The notes beneath the pieces were generated by a model, which saw only the letters and a program-made list of their open reading frames with translations, did no database searches and was not told the DNA's origin. A program made the position numbers and the translations under genes. A DNA stretch of 10,348 bases from assembly GCA_003500135.1 (NCBI GenBank), contig DNTA01000008.1, positions 1 to 10,348 on the forward strand, in the 5' to 3' direction. The DNA comes from Cytophagales bacterium. GTDB lineage: Bacteria > Bacteroidota > Bacteroidia > Cytophagales > Cyclobacteriaceae. Shown here piece by piece: positions 1 through 9,454 of this stretch. Numbering within the stretch: the stretch's first letter is position 1; every line of letters starts with the position of its first letter.

Positions 1-558
1 CAGAATGGAATAGCAGGTGAAATAGCATCTACTACAAATGATCTCAAAGCAGCAGGGATCTATCCGGTTTTCGAGATCGGCGCCAATCCTTTTGTAATTG
101 AAGTTCCGGTTACTGAAACCAACCCTCTCGGCATCAGGCAAATGCAGGAAGGAGAATTGATCTTATTTACAGCCATTGCTGCCGAGGAACTAGAAGGTAA
201 CAGAGCCGTGCAACCTAAAGCAGACCAATACATTTTGACACACGACGAGCTTGATCGCATGTACGACCACTGGAACTACTTTAACAGCGTGATCAGCTCT
301 TACAGTAGCAGCAGCGATGTGGCAGTATTGAATACCAATGACATACTCACCGAAGTTAATAACGGATTCTTTACCGGAACAGAGGCTATAAATGCTGAAT
401 ATATACAGGGTGGGGCTTTCTCACTGGATGCCGTACACCTTACTCCTAAGGGATATGCCGTAATGGCCAATGCCTTTATACAAAGTATAAACAGTAAATT
501 TGGGTCAAACATCCCAACGGTCAATAGCAATAACTATCGAGGCGTAATTCTACCTTAA
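1..558 (+). CDS. SGNH/GDSL-type hydrolase, C-terminal part (5' end outside window)
   Basis: The reading frame is open from the first base, so only the last 185 residues are present and no start can be chosen. Near the C-terminus the peptide FSLDAVHLTPKGYAVMANAF matches the last conserved block of SGNH/GDSL hydrolases: Asp (427-429) and His (436-438) would complete the Ser-Asp-His triad. The nucleophile Ser block (GDS) must lie upstream of the window. Family members cleave ester bonds of lipids or of acetylated sugars, and in Bacteroidota many are outer-membrane or secreted lipoproteins. Substrate and location cannot be told from this fragment. A Ser-rich loop (VISSYSSSSDVAVLN) precedes the last block. 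A strong terminator begins 22 bp after the stop, so this gene ends its transcript here. The family call is fairly secure and the specific function is unknown. Confidence 0.75.
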   Translation, partial: QNGIAGEIASTTNDLKAAGIYPVFEIGANPFVIEVPVTETNPLGIRQMQEGELILFTAIAAEELEGNRAVQPKADQYILTHDELDRMYDHWNYFNSVISSYSSSSDVAVLNTNDILTEVNNGFFTGTEAINAEYIQGGAFSLDAVHLTPKGYAVMANAFIQSINSKFGSNIPTVNSNNYRGVILP

Positions 559-580
559 CGCTAACCAACATAAACCTAAA

Positions 581-606
581 AAAGGGGAGCTTCGGCTCCC
601 TTTTTA
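581..606 (+). terminator. Rho-independent terminator after the SGNH hydrolase gene
   Basis: A perfect six-base-pair stem (GGGAGC at 585-590, GCTCCC at 595-600) encloses the very stable TTCG tetraloop closed by C-G. The stem is extended by a G-T and A-T pairs, because AAA precedes and TTTTT follows it. It sits 22 bp after the stop at 558 and separates the hydrolase transcript from the ArsA-type gene. Confidence 0.9.
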
Positions 607-623
607 TTTTTGGTGTAACCTTC

Positions 624-631
624 TATCTTTA
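624..631 (+). promoter_or_regulatory. Possible Bacteroidota -7 element before the ArsA-type gene
   Basis: TATCTTTA matches the Bacteroidota sigma-ABfr -7 consensus TAnnTTTG at seven of eight positions. It lies three bases before the ATG, so a transcript from it would be leaderless or nearly so. No TTG-type -33 element is visible at the usual distance, which would fall inside the preceding terminator. This is weak, position-based evidence. Confidence 0.25.
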
Positions 632-634
632 GCC

Positions 635-1792
635 ATGCGAATTATTCTCTTTACAGGAAAAGGCGGCGTAGGAAAAACCACGATCGCAGCGGCAACTGCC
701 ATAAAAGCTGCGGCTGCAGGATACAAAACCCTCATTATATCCACTGACCCCGCGCATTCACTGTCTGATGCCCTGGATAAAGAGCTGCAGCCTGAACCCG
801 TTGAAGTAAGCGAAAATTTATACGCCCAGGAACTGGATGTTTATTATTCCATGAAAAAATACTGGGGCAATATCCGCCAGCTTATGCTTACGGTATTTAA
901 ATGGCAGGGAGTAAAAAACGTGATGGCGGAGGAAATGTCGGCGCTGCCCGGCATGGAAGAGGCTTCGGCCTTCCTTTGGATAGAAAAATTCTATACGGAA
1001 AAGCAATATGACCTGATCGTGATCGACTCTGCCCCTACCGGTGAGACCTTAACGTTACTGACCTTGCCGCAGGTTACAAAATGGTGGGTGACCAAAGCGC
1101 TGCCACTTCAAAAATTCGCCATTCGCAATGTAGGTCGTGTGGCCCGGTATACCACCGGAATACCCCTCGACAAGGGCTATGAAGAGCTCGAAAACATTTT
1201 CGACAAGCTGGAAACCATACAGAAAATATTTGGCGACCCTTCCATATCATCTATCCGTATCGTTACCAATGCCGAGCGCATGGTGATCAATGAGTCCAAA
1301 CGGGCCTATACCTACCTCAGTTTATATGGGTATAACGTAGATGCGCTCATAGTCAATCGCCTTTTGCAGGAGGAAGGCAGCGGATCATTTTTTGAACAGT
1401 ACTATAAAACGCAACAGAAATACCTCAGGGAAATCGAAGATAGTTTTTCCGAGCTACCCATTTTTAAAGCCCAACACATTGGCACTGAAGTGTTTGGCGC
1501 CGAACTGCTGATGAAAATTGCTGATACTATATATCGCGATGATGACCCCACGACTGTTTTTCACCAGGAAGCGCCAATAGAAGTAAAAGAAAACCTGAAC
1601 CGCTACAATGTAAGGGTTAAACTTCCGCTACTCGAGGGAGAGGAATTTGAACTGAATAAATTTGGCGATGAACTGGTGATCCAGCTGCACAACCGCAGGC
1701 AAACCATCTTTTTACCGCGCTTTGTGAATTTTTACCAGTTAAAAACATACAGTTTCGACGCTCCCTATCTGAATGTAGAGCTGGGTAAATAA
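635..1792 (+). CDS. ArsA/Get3-family ATPase with C-terminal HSP20-like domain
   Basis: 385 residues. A deviant Walker A P-loop (GKGGVGKTT, residues 8-16) is followed by a switch I region (STDPAHSLSD, 36-45), switch II (DSAPTGET, 131-138) and an adenine-binding segment beginning TNAE (211 on). These are the landmarks of the ArsA/Get3/MinD class of P-loop ATPases. Only one ATPase half is present, unlike duplicated E. coli ArsA. The Cys-X2-Cys zinc motif of eukaryotic Get3 is absent. Residues about 322-385 (YNVRVKLPLLEGEEFELNKF) form an alpha-crystallin/HSP20-like module seen at the C-terminus of many bacterial ArsA-like proteins. No arsB, arsC or arsR gene is adjacent, so arsenite export is not supported by context. 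A role in handling hydrophobic or membrane proteins, as for Get3, is an inference only. The ATG at 635 gives the natural N-terminus immediately before the first beta strand and P-loop. The stop is 3 bp from the convergent methyltransferase stop. Confidence 0.88.
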   Translation: MRIILFTGKGGVGKTTIAAATAIKAAAAGYKTLIISTDPAHSLSDALDKELQPEPVEVSENLYAQELDVYYSMKKYWGNIRQLMLTVFKWQGVKNVMAEEMSALPGMEEASAFLWIEKFYTEKQYDLIVIDSAPTGETLTLLTLPQVTKWWVTKALPLQKFAIRNVGRVARYTTGIPLDKGYEELENIFDKLETIQKIFGDPSISSIRIVTNAERMVINESKRAYTYLSLYGYNVDALIVNRLLQEEGSGSFFEQYYKTQQKYLREIEDSFSELPIFKAQHIGTEVFGAELLMKIADTIYRDDDPTTVFHQEAPIEVKENLNRYNVRVKLPLLEGEEFELNKFGDELVIQLHNRRQTIFLPRFVNFYQLKTYSFDAPYLNVELGK

Positions 1793-1795
1793 ATT

Positions 1796-2311
1796 CTAGA
1801 ACAGCCTTTTCTGCCTTCTTTCATGATCGAGCAGCGCCTCTTTTCGTTCAAGGCCCCACCGATACCCTGTCAAGTCCTGGTTGGCCCCCACTACCCTATG
1901 ACACGGAACAATCAGCGCCACACGATTGGCGCCGTTGGCATTTGCCACAGCACGCACCTTTTGCTCATCGCCCAACTCTTTGGCCACATCGGCATAGGTT
2001 TTCGTTCTGCCAAAGGGAATTTCCTTCACTTTTTCCCATACCTCCCTTTGAAAAGGTGTACCGGACGGACCTGTTTCAACATTGAAGCGCTGTAACTCGT
2101 GATCAAAATACGCTTCAACCTGCTTTCGCACATTTTCGAGCATGTCGCATGGTTGTGGCGAAAGGTTGAATTGCCCGACAGCAGCTAGTTTGGGCAGGTA
2201 GTTCTCCGGTTCGGTATCTAAAAACTCAAGCTGATAAAGTTGTGTCTCACTCCCGATAGCCATCATTTTGCCCAATGGCGTATCGATCTCGGTGTAATAA
2301 TGTGTTTCCAA
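1796..2311 (-). CDS. ogt: Methylated-DNA--[protein]-cysteine S-methyltransferase (O6-methylguanine repair)
   Basis: Suicide DNA-repair protein that moves the alkyl group from O6-methylguanine (or O4-methylthymine) to its own cysteine. Numbered from the TTG start chosen here (171 residues), the acceptor is Cys137 in PCHRV. The helix-turn-helix segment with its arginine finger lies around 103-131 (KTYADVAKELGDEQKVRAVA through NANGANR). The C-terminal YRWGLERKEALLDHE is the Ada/Ogt-type signature. The open frame extends upstream to ATGs at 2365 and 2350. Those would add a hydrophobic 13-18 residue tail not typical of the family, and they lie inside a probable terminator of the preceding gene. 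TTG at 2311 gives METHYYTEIDTPLGKM, the usual N-terminal length, but a rare codon, so the start is uncertain while the product is not. It is co-directional with the M48 gene upstream and convergent with the ArsA-type gene, with no terminator between their stops. Confidence 0.9.
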   Translation of the reverse strand: METHYYTEIDTPLGKMMAIGSETQLYQLEFLDTEPENYLPKLAAVGQFNLSPQPCDMLENVRKQVEAYFDHELQRFNVETGPSGTPFQREVWEKVKEIPFGRTKTYADVAKELGDEQKVRAVANANGANRVALIVPCHRVVGANQDLTGYRWGLERKEALLDHERRQKRLF

Positions 2312-2323
2312 TGTTTTTATAAT

Positions 2324-2362
2324 AAAAAAACGGAAGATCTGTATGCACATCACTCCCGTTTT
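2324..2362 (-). terminator. Terminator of the M48 peptidase gene, overlapping the nominal 5' end of ogt
   Basis: Read on the minus strand, AAAACGGGAG (2362-2353) pairs with CTTCCGTTTT (2336-2327) over ten base pairs including one G-U, with a 16-nt loop. The U run follows directly (2330-2324). It begins about 20 nt after the stop of the M48 gene. Its place inside the longest ogt reading frame is the main argument for a later ogt start. Confidence 0.65.
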
Positions 2363-2381
2363 CATTCAATGATTTTTAGTT

Positions 2382-3209
2382 TTATTGTTCACGATAATAT
2401 TCCATAGCCTTGGGGATCTCCGCTTTCAGGTCGTTGATTCTCGTTTCATTGGAAGGGTGTGTAGATAAAAACTCCGGTGGGGCCTGTCCGCCTGAAGCCG
2501 CTTTCATGCGTTCCCAGAATTTAGGCGCTTCATTCGGGTCATATCCGGCCAGCGCCATGAAATAGAGGCCCAGCTTGTCCGCTTCCGATTCATGCAAACG
2601 GCTGAACGGCAGCATAACGCCCACACTCGAACCGATGGCATAAGCCTGTCCGAACAAGGCCTGCGTTTGCTCCGGCTGTTCGTCCAAAGCTACTGAAAGC
2701 GCCACGCCACCCATTTGCTGCACCAGTCCCTGGCTCATACGTTCACGGCCGTGGTTGGCAATGGCATGGGCAACTTCGTGCCCCATCACTACGGCTACGC
2801 CGGTTTCATCTTTACAAATCGGAAGAATACCGGTGTAAAACGCCACTTTTCCGCCCGGCATACACCAGGCATTGGCCACATCGGCGTCAATCAGGTTAAA
2901 TTCCCATTCGTAGCCATTGAGTTCATCAGAATGCCCCTTTTCCCGCATAAATTCTTCAACCGCCAACTGAATACGATTTCCCACAGTTTTGATCATCTGA
3001 ACCTTTTCTTTGTCATCAGATAATTTACTGCTGTCCATAACCTGTTCATACTGAGAAAAGCTCATCGGCAGTATCTCGCTGTTTGAGATCAAAGACAACT
3101 GGCTTCTTCCCGTCACTGGAACCGTGGCGCAGGAATAGATCATTAACATCGCGGCCATTAAAAAGCCGGATTTTAAAAGGATTCTCACTTTGTATTTTAT
3201 CGTTTTCAT
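2382..3209 (-). CDS. M48-family zinc metallopeptidase, predicted lipoprotein
   Basis: 275 residues. The N-terminus is a lipoprotein signal: basic residues (K2-K7), a hydrophobic stretch (about 11-24) and a lipobox-like IYSC with Cys27 as the lipidated residue. The catalytic motif HEVAH (144-148) supplies two zinc-binding histidines and the catalytic Glu145. ESEAD (207-211) supplies the third ligand, Glu207. NAWCMPGGKV (113-122) and the later STHPSNETRI (249-258) are also typical of the M48 branch containing E. coli LoiP (YggG), BepA and Oma1. Such proteins degrade or quality-control misfolded envelope proteins, and this one probably acts at the inner face of the outer membrane. The ATG at 3209 fits the signal peptide exactly. 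A terminator follows the stop, and the gene diverges from the FAH-family gene. Confidence 0.92.
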   Translation of the reverse strand: MKTIKYKVRILLKSGFLMAAMLMIYSCATVPVTGRSQLSLISNSEILPMSFSQYEQVMDSSKLSDDKEKVQMIKTVGNRIQLAVEEFMREKGHSDELNGYEWEFNLIDADVANAWCMPGGKVAFYTGILPICKDETGVAVVMGHEVAHAIANHGRERMSQGLVQQMGGVALSVALDEQPEQTQALFGQAYAIGSSVGVMLPFSRLHESEADKLGLYFMALAGYDPNEAPKFWERMKAASGGQAPPEFLSTHPSNETRINDLKAEIPKAMEYYREQ

Positions 3210-3321
3210 AATTAGTTAATCTCCGGTTCTATTTGTTGCTAATGTGTTCCTTTTTTAGCATCCTTGCAAACACTTCGTACTATTTTTTTATTACCTGAGT
3301 ATGCCTTTACGGCATTTTTTA

Positions 3322-3329
3322 TAGGTTTG
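3322..3329 (+). promoter_or_regulatory. Bacteroidota -7 promoter element of the FAH/M23 gene pair
   Basis: TAGGTTTG is an exact match to TAnnTTTG and ends 18 bp before the ATG at 3348, implying a leader of roughly a dozen bases. No clear TTG-type -33 element is seen about 20 bp upstream. The element lies in the divergent gap between the M48 and FAH genes and would serve both downstream plus-strand genes. Confidence 0.5.
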
Positions 3330-3347
3330 CAAACAAATAATAGTTTT

Positions 3348-3959
3348 ATGAAAATTATAGCTATAGGCCGCAATTACGCCGAACATATTGCTGAGTTAGA
3401 TAACGAAAGACCGGATGAGCCGGTTATTTTTACCAAGCCCGATACCGCAATCCTCAAAAACAACCAGCCTTTTTACTATCCTGACTTTACAAAGGACATC
3501 CACTTTGAAGTAGAAATACTTTTAAAGATTTCAAAAGAAGGCAAGTATGTCGAAAAGCAACACGCTAACAATTACTTTGACGAAATAGGTATCGGGATAG
3601 ACTTCACAGCGCGCGACCTTCAGTCAAAAGCCAAAGAAAAAGGGCTTCCATGGGCGATTGCCAAAGGATTTAATGGCTCGGCCCCTATTTCAGGCTTTGT
3701 GCCTAAAGAACAGTTCCCTGACCTGTCAAACCTTAATTTTGGCCTGAAGCAAAACGGGGAATGGAAACAGCAGGGCAATACCAGTTTGATGTTGTATGAT
3801 TTTGACTATATTATCAGCTACGTATCCCAGTTTTTTACCTTAAAAAAAGGCGATATACTTTTTACCGGAACACCAAAAGGCGTCGGGCCTATCAAAATTG
3901 GCGACACTTTGGAAGCTTTTATTGAAAATGAAAAGAAACTTGAAGTTGAGATTAAATAA
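3348..3959 (+). CDS. Fumarylacetoacetate hydrolase (FAH)-family protein
   Basis: 203 residues from the ATG at 3348. The open frame runs further upstream but passes through the promoter element, and MKIIAIGRNYAEHIAEL is the standard N-terminus of short FAH-fold proteins. Metal-binding residues are visible as HFEVE (Glu54 and Glu56) and Asp85 in GIDFTARD, corresponding to the E-x-E...D set that holds Mg2+ or Mn2+ in FAHD1-type enzymes. FTGTPKGVGPIKIGD (172-186) is the conserved substrate-side loop. Related enzymes are acylpyruvases, oxaloacetate decarboxylases or isomerases of catechol degradation. No catabolic genes are nearby, so a general cytosolic acylpyruvase or oxaloacetate decarboxylase role is the best inference. 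The 3' end overlaps the M23 gene by 32 nt. Confidence 0.9.
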   Translation: MKIIAIGRNYAEHIAELDNERPDEPVIFTKPDTAILKNNQPFYYPDFTKDIHFEVEILLKISKEGKYVEKQHANNYFDEIGIGIDFTARDLQSKAKEKGLPWAIAKGFNGSAPISGFVPKEQFPDLSNLNFGLKQNGEWKQQGNTSLMLYDFDYIISYVSQFFTLKKGDILFTGTPKGVGPIKIGDTLEAFIENEKKLEVEIK

Positions 3960-5853
3960 ACCATCCGTAACCTACATTTTCTTAGTTTTTGTTTTTCTGA
4001 GTTTGCTGGCATTTAATAGCGACTCCCCTTATTATTTCCCAATCAACCCCGGTCAGGCCAATTACCTGGCAGGCTCTATGGGTGAACTGAGAGGCAGTCA
4101 TTTCCATGGCGGTATCGACGTTAAAACAGGCGGACGAACCGGTCTTGAAATATACTCTACAGCCGATGGCTATGTAAGCCGTATCAAAATACAATCGGGA
4201 GGATATGGCAATGCCCTCTACATTTACCATCCTAAATACGGTACTACTTCAGTATATGCCCACCTTGAAAGCTATCGCGATGATATCGCAGCATATATAC
4301 GCAGCCATCAATACCAAAAAGAGACTTTTGAAATAGAGCTATTCCCTGGGAAAGATCAATTTCAGGTAAAAAGGGGCGAATTGGTGGCGTATAGTGGTAA
4401 TAGCGGGTCATCTTCAGGGCCTCATCTGCACTTTGAGATCAGGGACTCCAGGCAACGCCCCATTAATCCGCTCGACTTCGGATTCTCTGAAATACGTGAC
4501 AATATTGCTCCTGTGGTGCGCTATATTGGCATTCGCACGCTCGATCATAATTCAAGGGTCAACGATCAGTTCGGAACGTTTGAATTTGACCCCTACATGG
4601 CCGGTGGCAACTATCATATCAGCCGCCCGATAGAAGTCCATGGGAAAATCGGGGTAATGATCGATTGTTATGACCAGCTAAACGGCGTGCCCAACCGAAA
4701 TGGCGTTCCGAAAATCAAAATGACCGTAGATGATACGATTGTCACCGATATTTTGATCAATGAAATCCCTTTCAGCAAAAACAGGAATTTACTCGTGTAC
4801 CGGGACCATAAAATGCGGGTAAGAAAAAGAAGGAACTACCAAAAGATGTATGTGGAAGACGGGAATACCCTTAACATTTTCCAAAAATCCATTGACAAAG
4901 GCATACTTCATATCAACGACACCCTTGATCATAAAGTACGAATCGATCTGACCGACGCCTACGGAAATACCCGCCAGGTAAACTTCGTATTGCGCGGCGC
5001 TAAACCAACCAATCAGTTCTTTGGTAAAACGGATATCTTTGAGCCCAATCGCTATGAGGTTTATGAAAACACTTTGATGTTTATGGCGAAAAGAAATGAA
5101 GGAAACGGGTACTTTGCTGAAGTTTTTGCCAACCGGCTAAAGTACGATCTCAATACGGCCTACCAGGTTGACGGTTATGCCGTCTATCTCTGGGACCTTA
5201 CCATAGGAATTCCGGACTCAATACAGGTATGCGGTGTGACTTTAAAGCCCGGAATTGAAATGATGGTCCCTTCAGAAACGGAATTCTCCTATTATCAGCC
5301 GCATATGGATATCCAGTTCTTTAAAACCACCCTTTTCGACACTTTATACCTCAAAACAGACTATATCGATGAGCTGGAGAGTGACCGGGAGTATTTTGAA
5401 ATTGGTGATCAGGAAGTGCCTCTGAGAAAAAATATAAAAGTAAAGCTGAAACCAAAGAAAGACTACCCGGACAAAACACGCACACGAGTGTACAGCGCCT
5501 ATAACCATCGAAGCTTCAGCTACACCGGCGGCGATTGGCAGGGCGACCAAATCACATTTTACACAAGAGACCTGGGCGCCTATACTTTGTTAACCGATAG
5601 TGTGGCGCCAACGATCAGAATGGTAGCGAACAACCGGAATAACATCATGGCCTATATAAAGGACGAATTGTCGGGAATAAAGGACTTTGAAGTAAGGATT
5701 GACGGCGAATGGGTGCTTATGAATTATGACTACAAGAGAAACCTGATCTGGTCGGAGAAACGAAACGAAGAAACTCCTTTTAAAGGAGAAATGGTAATTA
5801 AGGTAAGAGACCAGGTAAATAATACAAAAACCTACTCCACGACCATTTATTAG
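3928..5853 (+). CDS. Secreted M23-family (LytM-like) peptidase with long C-terminal extension
   Basis: 641 residues from the ATG at 3928. A TTG ten codons upstream is possible but would lengthen the basic head of the signal peptide. Residues about 14-29 (VTYIFLVFVFLSLLAF) form the hydrophobic core of a signal peptide or anchor. The M23 domain spans about 35-185. Zinc ligands are His60 and Asp64 (HGGID) and His168 in HLH (166-168). The catalytic histidines are probably His112 (VYAHL) and His166, so the site looks complete and active rather than EnvC/NlpD-like. M23 enzymes cut peptide cross-links in peptidoglycan, so it should act in the periplasm. The remaining roughly 450 residues are beta-rich with no motif I recognise. 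Segments such as TDSVAPTIRM near 565 suggest Ig-like folds common in Bacteroidota M23 proteins. Translation is probably coupled to the overlapping FAH gene. Confidence 0.9.
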   Translation: MKRNLKLRLNKPSVTYIFLVFVFLSLLAFNSDSPYYFPINPGQANYLAGSMGELRGSHFHGGIDVKTGGRTGLEIYSTADGYVSRIKIQSGGYGNALYIYHPKYGTTSVYAHLESYRDDIAAYIRSHQYQKETFEIELFPGKDQFQVKRGELVAYSGNSGSSSGPHLHFEIRDSRQRPINPLDFGFSEIRDNIAPVVRYIGIRTLDHNSRVNDQFGTFEFDPYMAGGNYHISRPIEVHGKIGVMIDCYDQLNGVPNRNGVPKIKMTVDDTIVTDILINEIPFSKNRNLLVYRDHKMRVRKRRNYQKMYVEDGNTLNIFQKSIDKGILHINDTLDHKVRIDLTDAYGNTRQVNFVLRGAKPTNQFFGKTDIFEPNRYEVYENTLMFMAKRNEGNGYFAEVFANRLKYDLNTAYQVDGYAVYLWDLTIGIPDSIQVCGVTLKPGIEMMVPSETEFSYYQPHMDIQFFKTTLFDTLYLKTDYIDELESDREYFEIGDQEVPLRKNIKVKLKPKKDYPDKTRTRVYSAYNHRSFSYTGGDWQGDQITFYTRDLGAYTLLTDSVAPTIRMVANNRNNIMAYIKDELSGIKDFEVRIDGEWVLMNYDYKRNLIWSEKRNEETPFKGEMVIKVRDQVNNTKTYSTTIY

Positions 5854-5854
5854 C

Positions 5855-5884
5855 AAAAAAGCCGGTCAAATGACCGGCCCTTTA
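5855..5884. terminator. Bidirectional terminator between the M23 gene and katG
   Basis: GCCGGTCA (5861-5868) and TGACCGGC (5871-5878) form a perfect eight-base-pair stem. On the minus strand it is followed by six T residues, making it a strong terminator for katG 35-60 nt after its stop. On the plus strand it starts a few bases after the M23 stop and is followed by CCTTTA, so termination in that direction may be weaker. Confidence 0.88.
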
Positions 5885-5918
5885 CGCTAAATTGTCATGA
5901 GAAATTGCTGAAATAGTC

Positions 5919-8276
<2,358 letters not shown>

Positions 8277-8290
8277 TTACGATGTTTTAT

Positions 8291-8298
8291 CAAAAATA
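8291..8298 (-). promoter_or_regulatory. Probable katG promoter (-7 element)
   Basis: On the minus strand 8298-8291 reads TATTTTTG, an exact TAnnTTTG match, 41 bp before the katG ATG. A TTTTC at about 8322-8318, roughly 20 nt further upstream, could serve as a poor -33 element, which would fit a promoter that needs an activator. The implied leader is about 35 nt and rich in A and T. Confidence 0.45.
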
Positions 8299-8330
8299 AT
8301 CACTTAATTTGTTTTATGAAAACGATATTT

Positions 8331-8346
8331 TCAATAACAATATTGA
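8331..8346. promoter_or_regulatory. Palindrome in the katG-oxyR gap, candidate OxyR operator
   Basis: TCAATA-ACAA-TATTGA is a perfect inverted repeat with six-base arms and a four-base spacer, ending eight bases before the oxyR ATG. Its size fits the T-N11-A type box bound by LysR-type dimers. It lies upstream of the katG -7 element and over the start region of oxyR, which fits activation of katG with self-repression of oxyR. A second, wider repeat (TTTTATCAA at 8285-8293 and TTGATAAAA at 8343-8351) overlaps it. Binding is inferred from position and symmetry only. Confidence 0.4.
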
Positions 8347-8354
8347 TAAAATAG

Positions 8355-9290
8355 ATGAACATACAGCAGTTCCAATATGTGTTGGCGGTAGCTGATTTAC
8401 GGCACTTCGAATTGTCGGCAGAGAAATGCTTCATCACTCAATCCACCTTGAGCACAATGATTTCCAAATTTGAAGACGAGATCGGCATTAAGATATTTGA
8501 CCGTAAAAAAAAGCCGGTGGAAATTACTACTGAAGGTGAAGCGATTATCGAACAGTTGAAAGTGATCACCAGGGAAATTGATCAGTTAAAGGAGCTGACC
8601 AAAGAAATCAAAGGGGAAATTAAAGGAAGCCTGACTATTTCTGTCATCCCGACTATTGCCCCCTTCCTTTTACCGCTTTTTTTGCAAAACTTCGCCAGTC
8701 GATTTCCCAACCTCAATATTGAGGTAAAGGAACAAACGACCGGAGAGATCATCAGGCAAATCAAATCGCGGGAACTGGATATCGGCATATTATCCATCCC
8801 TCTACAGGACAGAGACCTCTTGGAAATCGAGCTTTATGATGAACCGTTTGTCTACTATGATGCCAGCGCGGAAAATGCACGGCAACTGGTGAGCGGCAAA
8901 CTGGACATGAGCAATTTATGCCTGCTGGAGGAAGGGCACTGTATGCGCACACAGGTAATCAACCTTTGTGACCTCCACAAAAAACCGCTGAAGAATAAAC
9001 TGAATTTTGATTATAAAGCGGGATCAATCGATAGCCTTTTGAGGTTTGTCAAGGTTAACGGGGCCGCCACCCTGTTGCCTTACTTGTCTACCCTGGGGCT
9101 CACAGAGGAAGAAAACAAGCATATCAGCGGTTTCGTGGAACCGGTACCCTACCGAAGCGTGGGATTGGTAGTGCACCGACATTTTGTGAAAAAGAAAATC
9201 CTGGAAAACCTCCAAAATGAAATAACGGATAAGATCAAACCATTGCTGCCCCAAAAAGAAGCGCTGGGCAAAAAATTATCGCCGGTGTAA
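8355..9290 (+). CDS. oxyR: OxyR-type LysR-family peroxide-sensing regulator
   Basis: 311 residues. The N-terminal winged helix-turn-helix (about 1-60, MNIQQFQYVLAVADLRHFE through QSTLSTMISKFE) is standard for LysR regulators, followed by a linker helix (about 62-90) and a two-lobed effector domain. The segment LLEEGHCMRTQVINLC carries Cys196 and Cys205, nine residues apart in the same context as the Cys199/Cys208 pair of E. coli OxyR (EDGHCLRDQAMGFC). These residues form the H2O2-induced disulfide that switches E. coli OxyR to an activator. This conservation, plus the divergent katG next door, makes peroxide-responsive control of katG very likely. The ATG at 8355 gives the normal LysR N-terminus. 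No convincing terminator is seen after the stop. Confidence 0.93.
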   Translation: MNIQQFQYVLAVADLRHFELSAEKCFITQSTLSTMISKFEDEIGIKIFDRKKKPVEITTEGEAIIEQLKVITREIDQLKELTKEIKGEIKGSLTISVIPTIAPFLLPLFLQNFASRFPNLNIEVKEQTTGEIIRQIKSRELDIGILSIPLQDRDLLEIELYDEPFVYYDASAENARQLVSGKLDMSNLCLLEEGHCMRTQVINLCDLHKKPLKNKLNFDYKAGSIDSLLRFVKVNGAATLLPYLSTLGLTEEENKHISGFVEPVPYRSVGLVVHRHFVKKKILENLQNEITDKIKPLLPQKEALGKKLSPV

Positions 9291-9374
9291 CGGTTACATT
9301 TTGGATAATATGTCGAATAAAATAACCAATTCCGCAAAAAGCAAAAAACCAATGATTTAAGACCGAACCCTGAG

Positions 9375-9454
9375 ACATACGTATGTGAAGGGGGTAGACA
9401 TATAGATGTCAGGGGGTGCCACATACGCATGCAAAAGGCATCGCATACGTATGC
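9375..9454. repeat. Tandem array of four ~23-bp palindromic units
   Basis: Four 12-bp near-palindromes begin at 9375, 9398, 9421 and 9443, so spacing is 23, 23 and 22 bp. They read ACATACGTATGT (perfect), ACATATAGATGT, ACATACGCATGC and GCATACGTATGC (perfect). The spacers are also alike: GAAGGGGGTAG, CAGGGGGTGCC, AAAAGGCATC and CTATGGGCAT, each containing a G run. The consensus is roughly RCATACGTATGY followed by a G-rich linker. A regular period with a palindromic core could be an operator array or a decayed tandem repeat. The array lies in the gene-free stretch 9291-9621. In the rest of that stretch (9291-9367 and 9473-9621) I see only AT-rich DNA without a supported gene. Confidence 0.7.

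Noticed and set aside
3301..3320. Small hairpin ATGCC-TTTAC-GGCAT followed by T residues, resembling a plus-strand terminator
   Set aside because: No plus-strand gene ends upstream of it, the stem is only five base pairs, and it sits directly before the FAH gene promoter. It is probably chance or a minor promoter feature.
9292..9334. GGTTA/TAACC repeat after oxyR as a possible terminator
   Set aside because: Five-base arms with a loop of nearly 30 nt and no T run after it; too weak to call.
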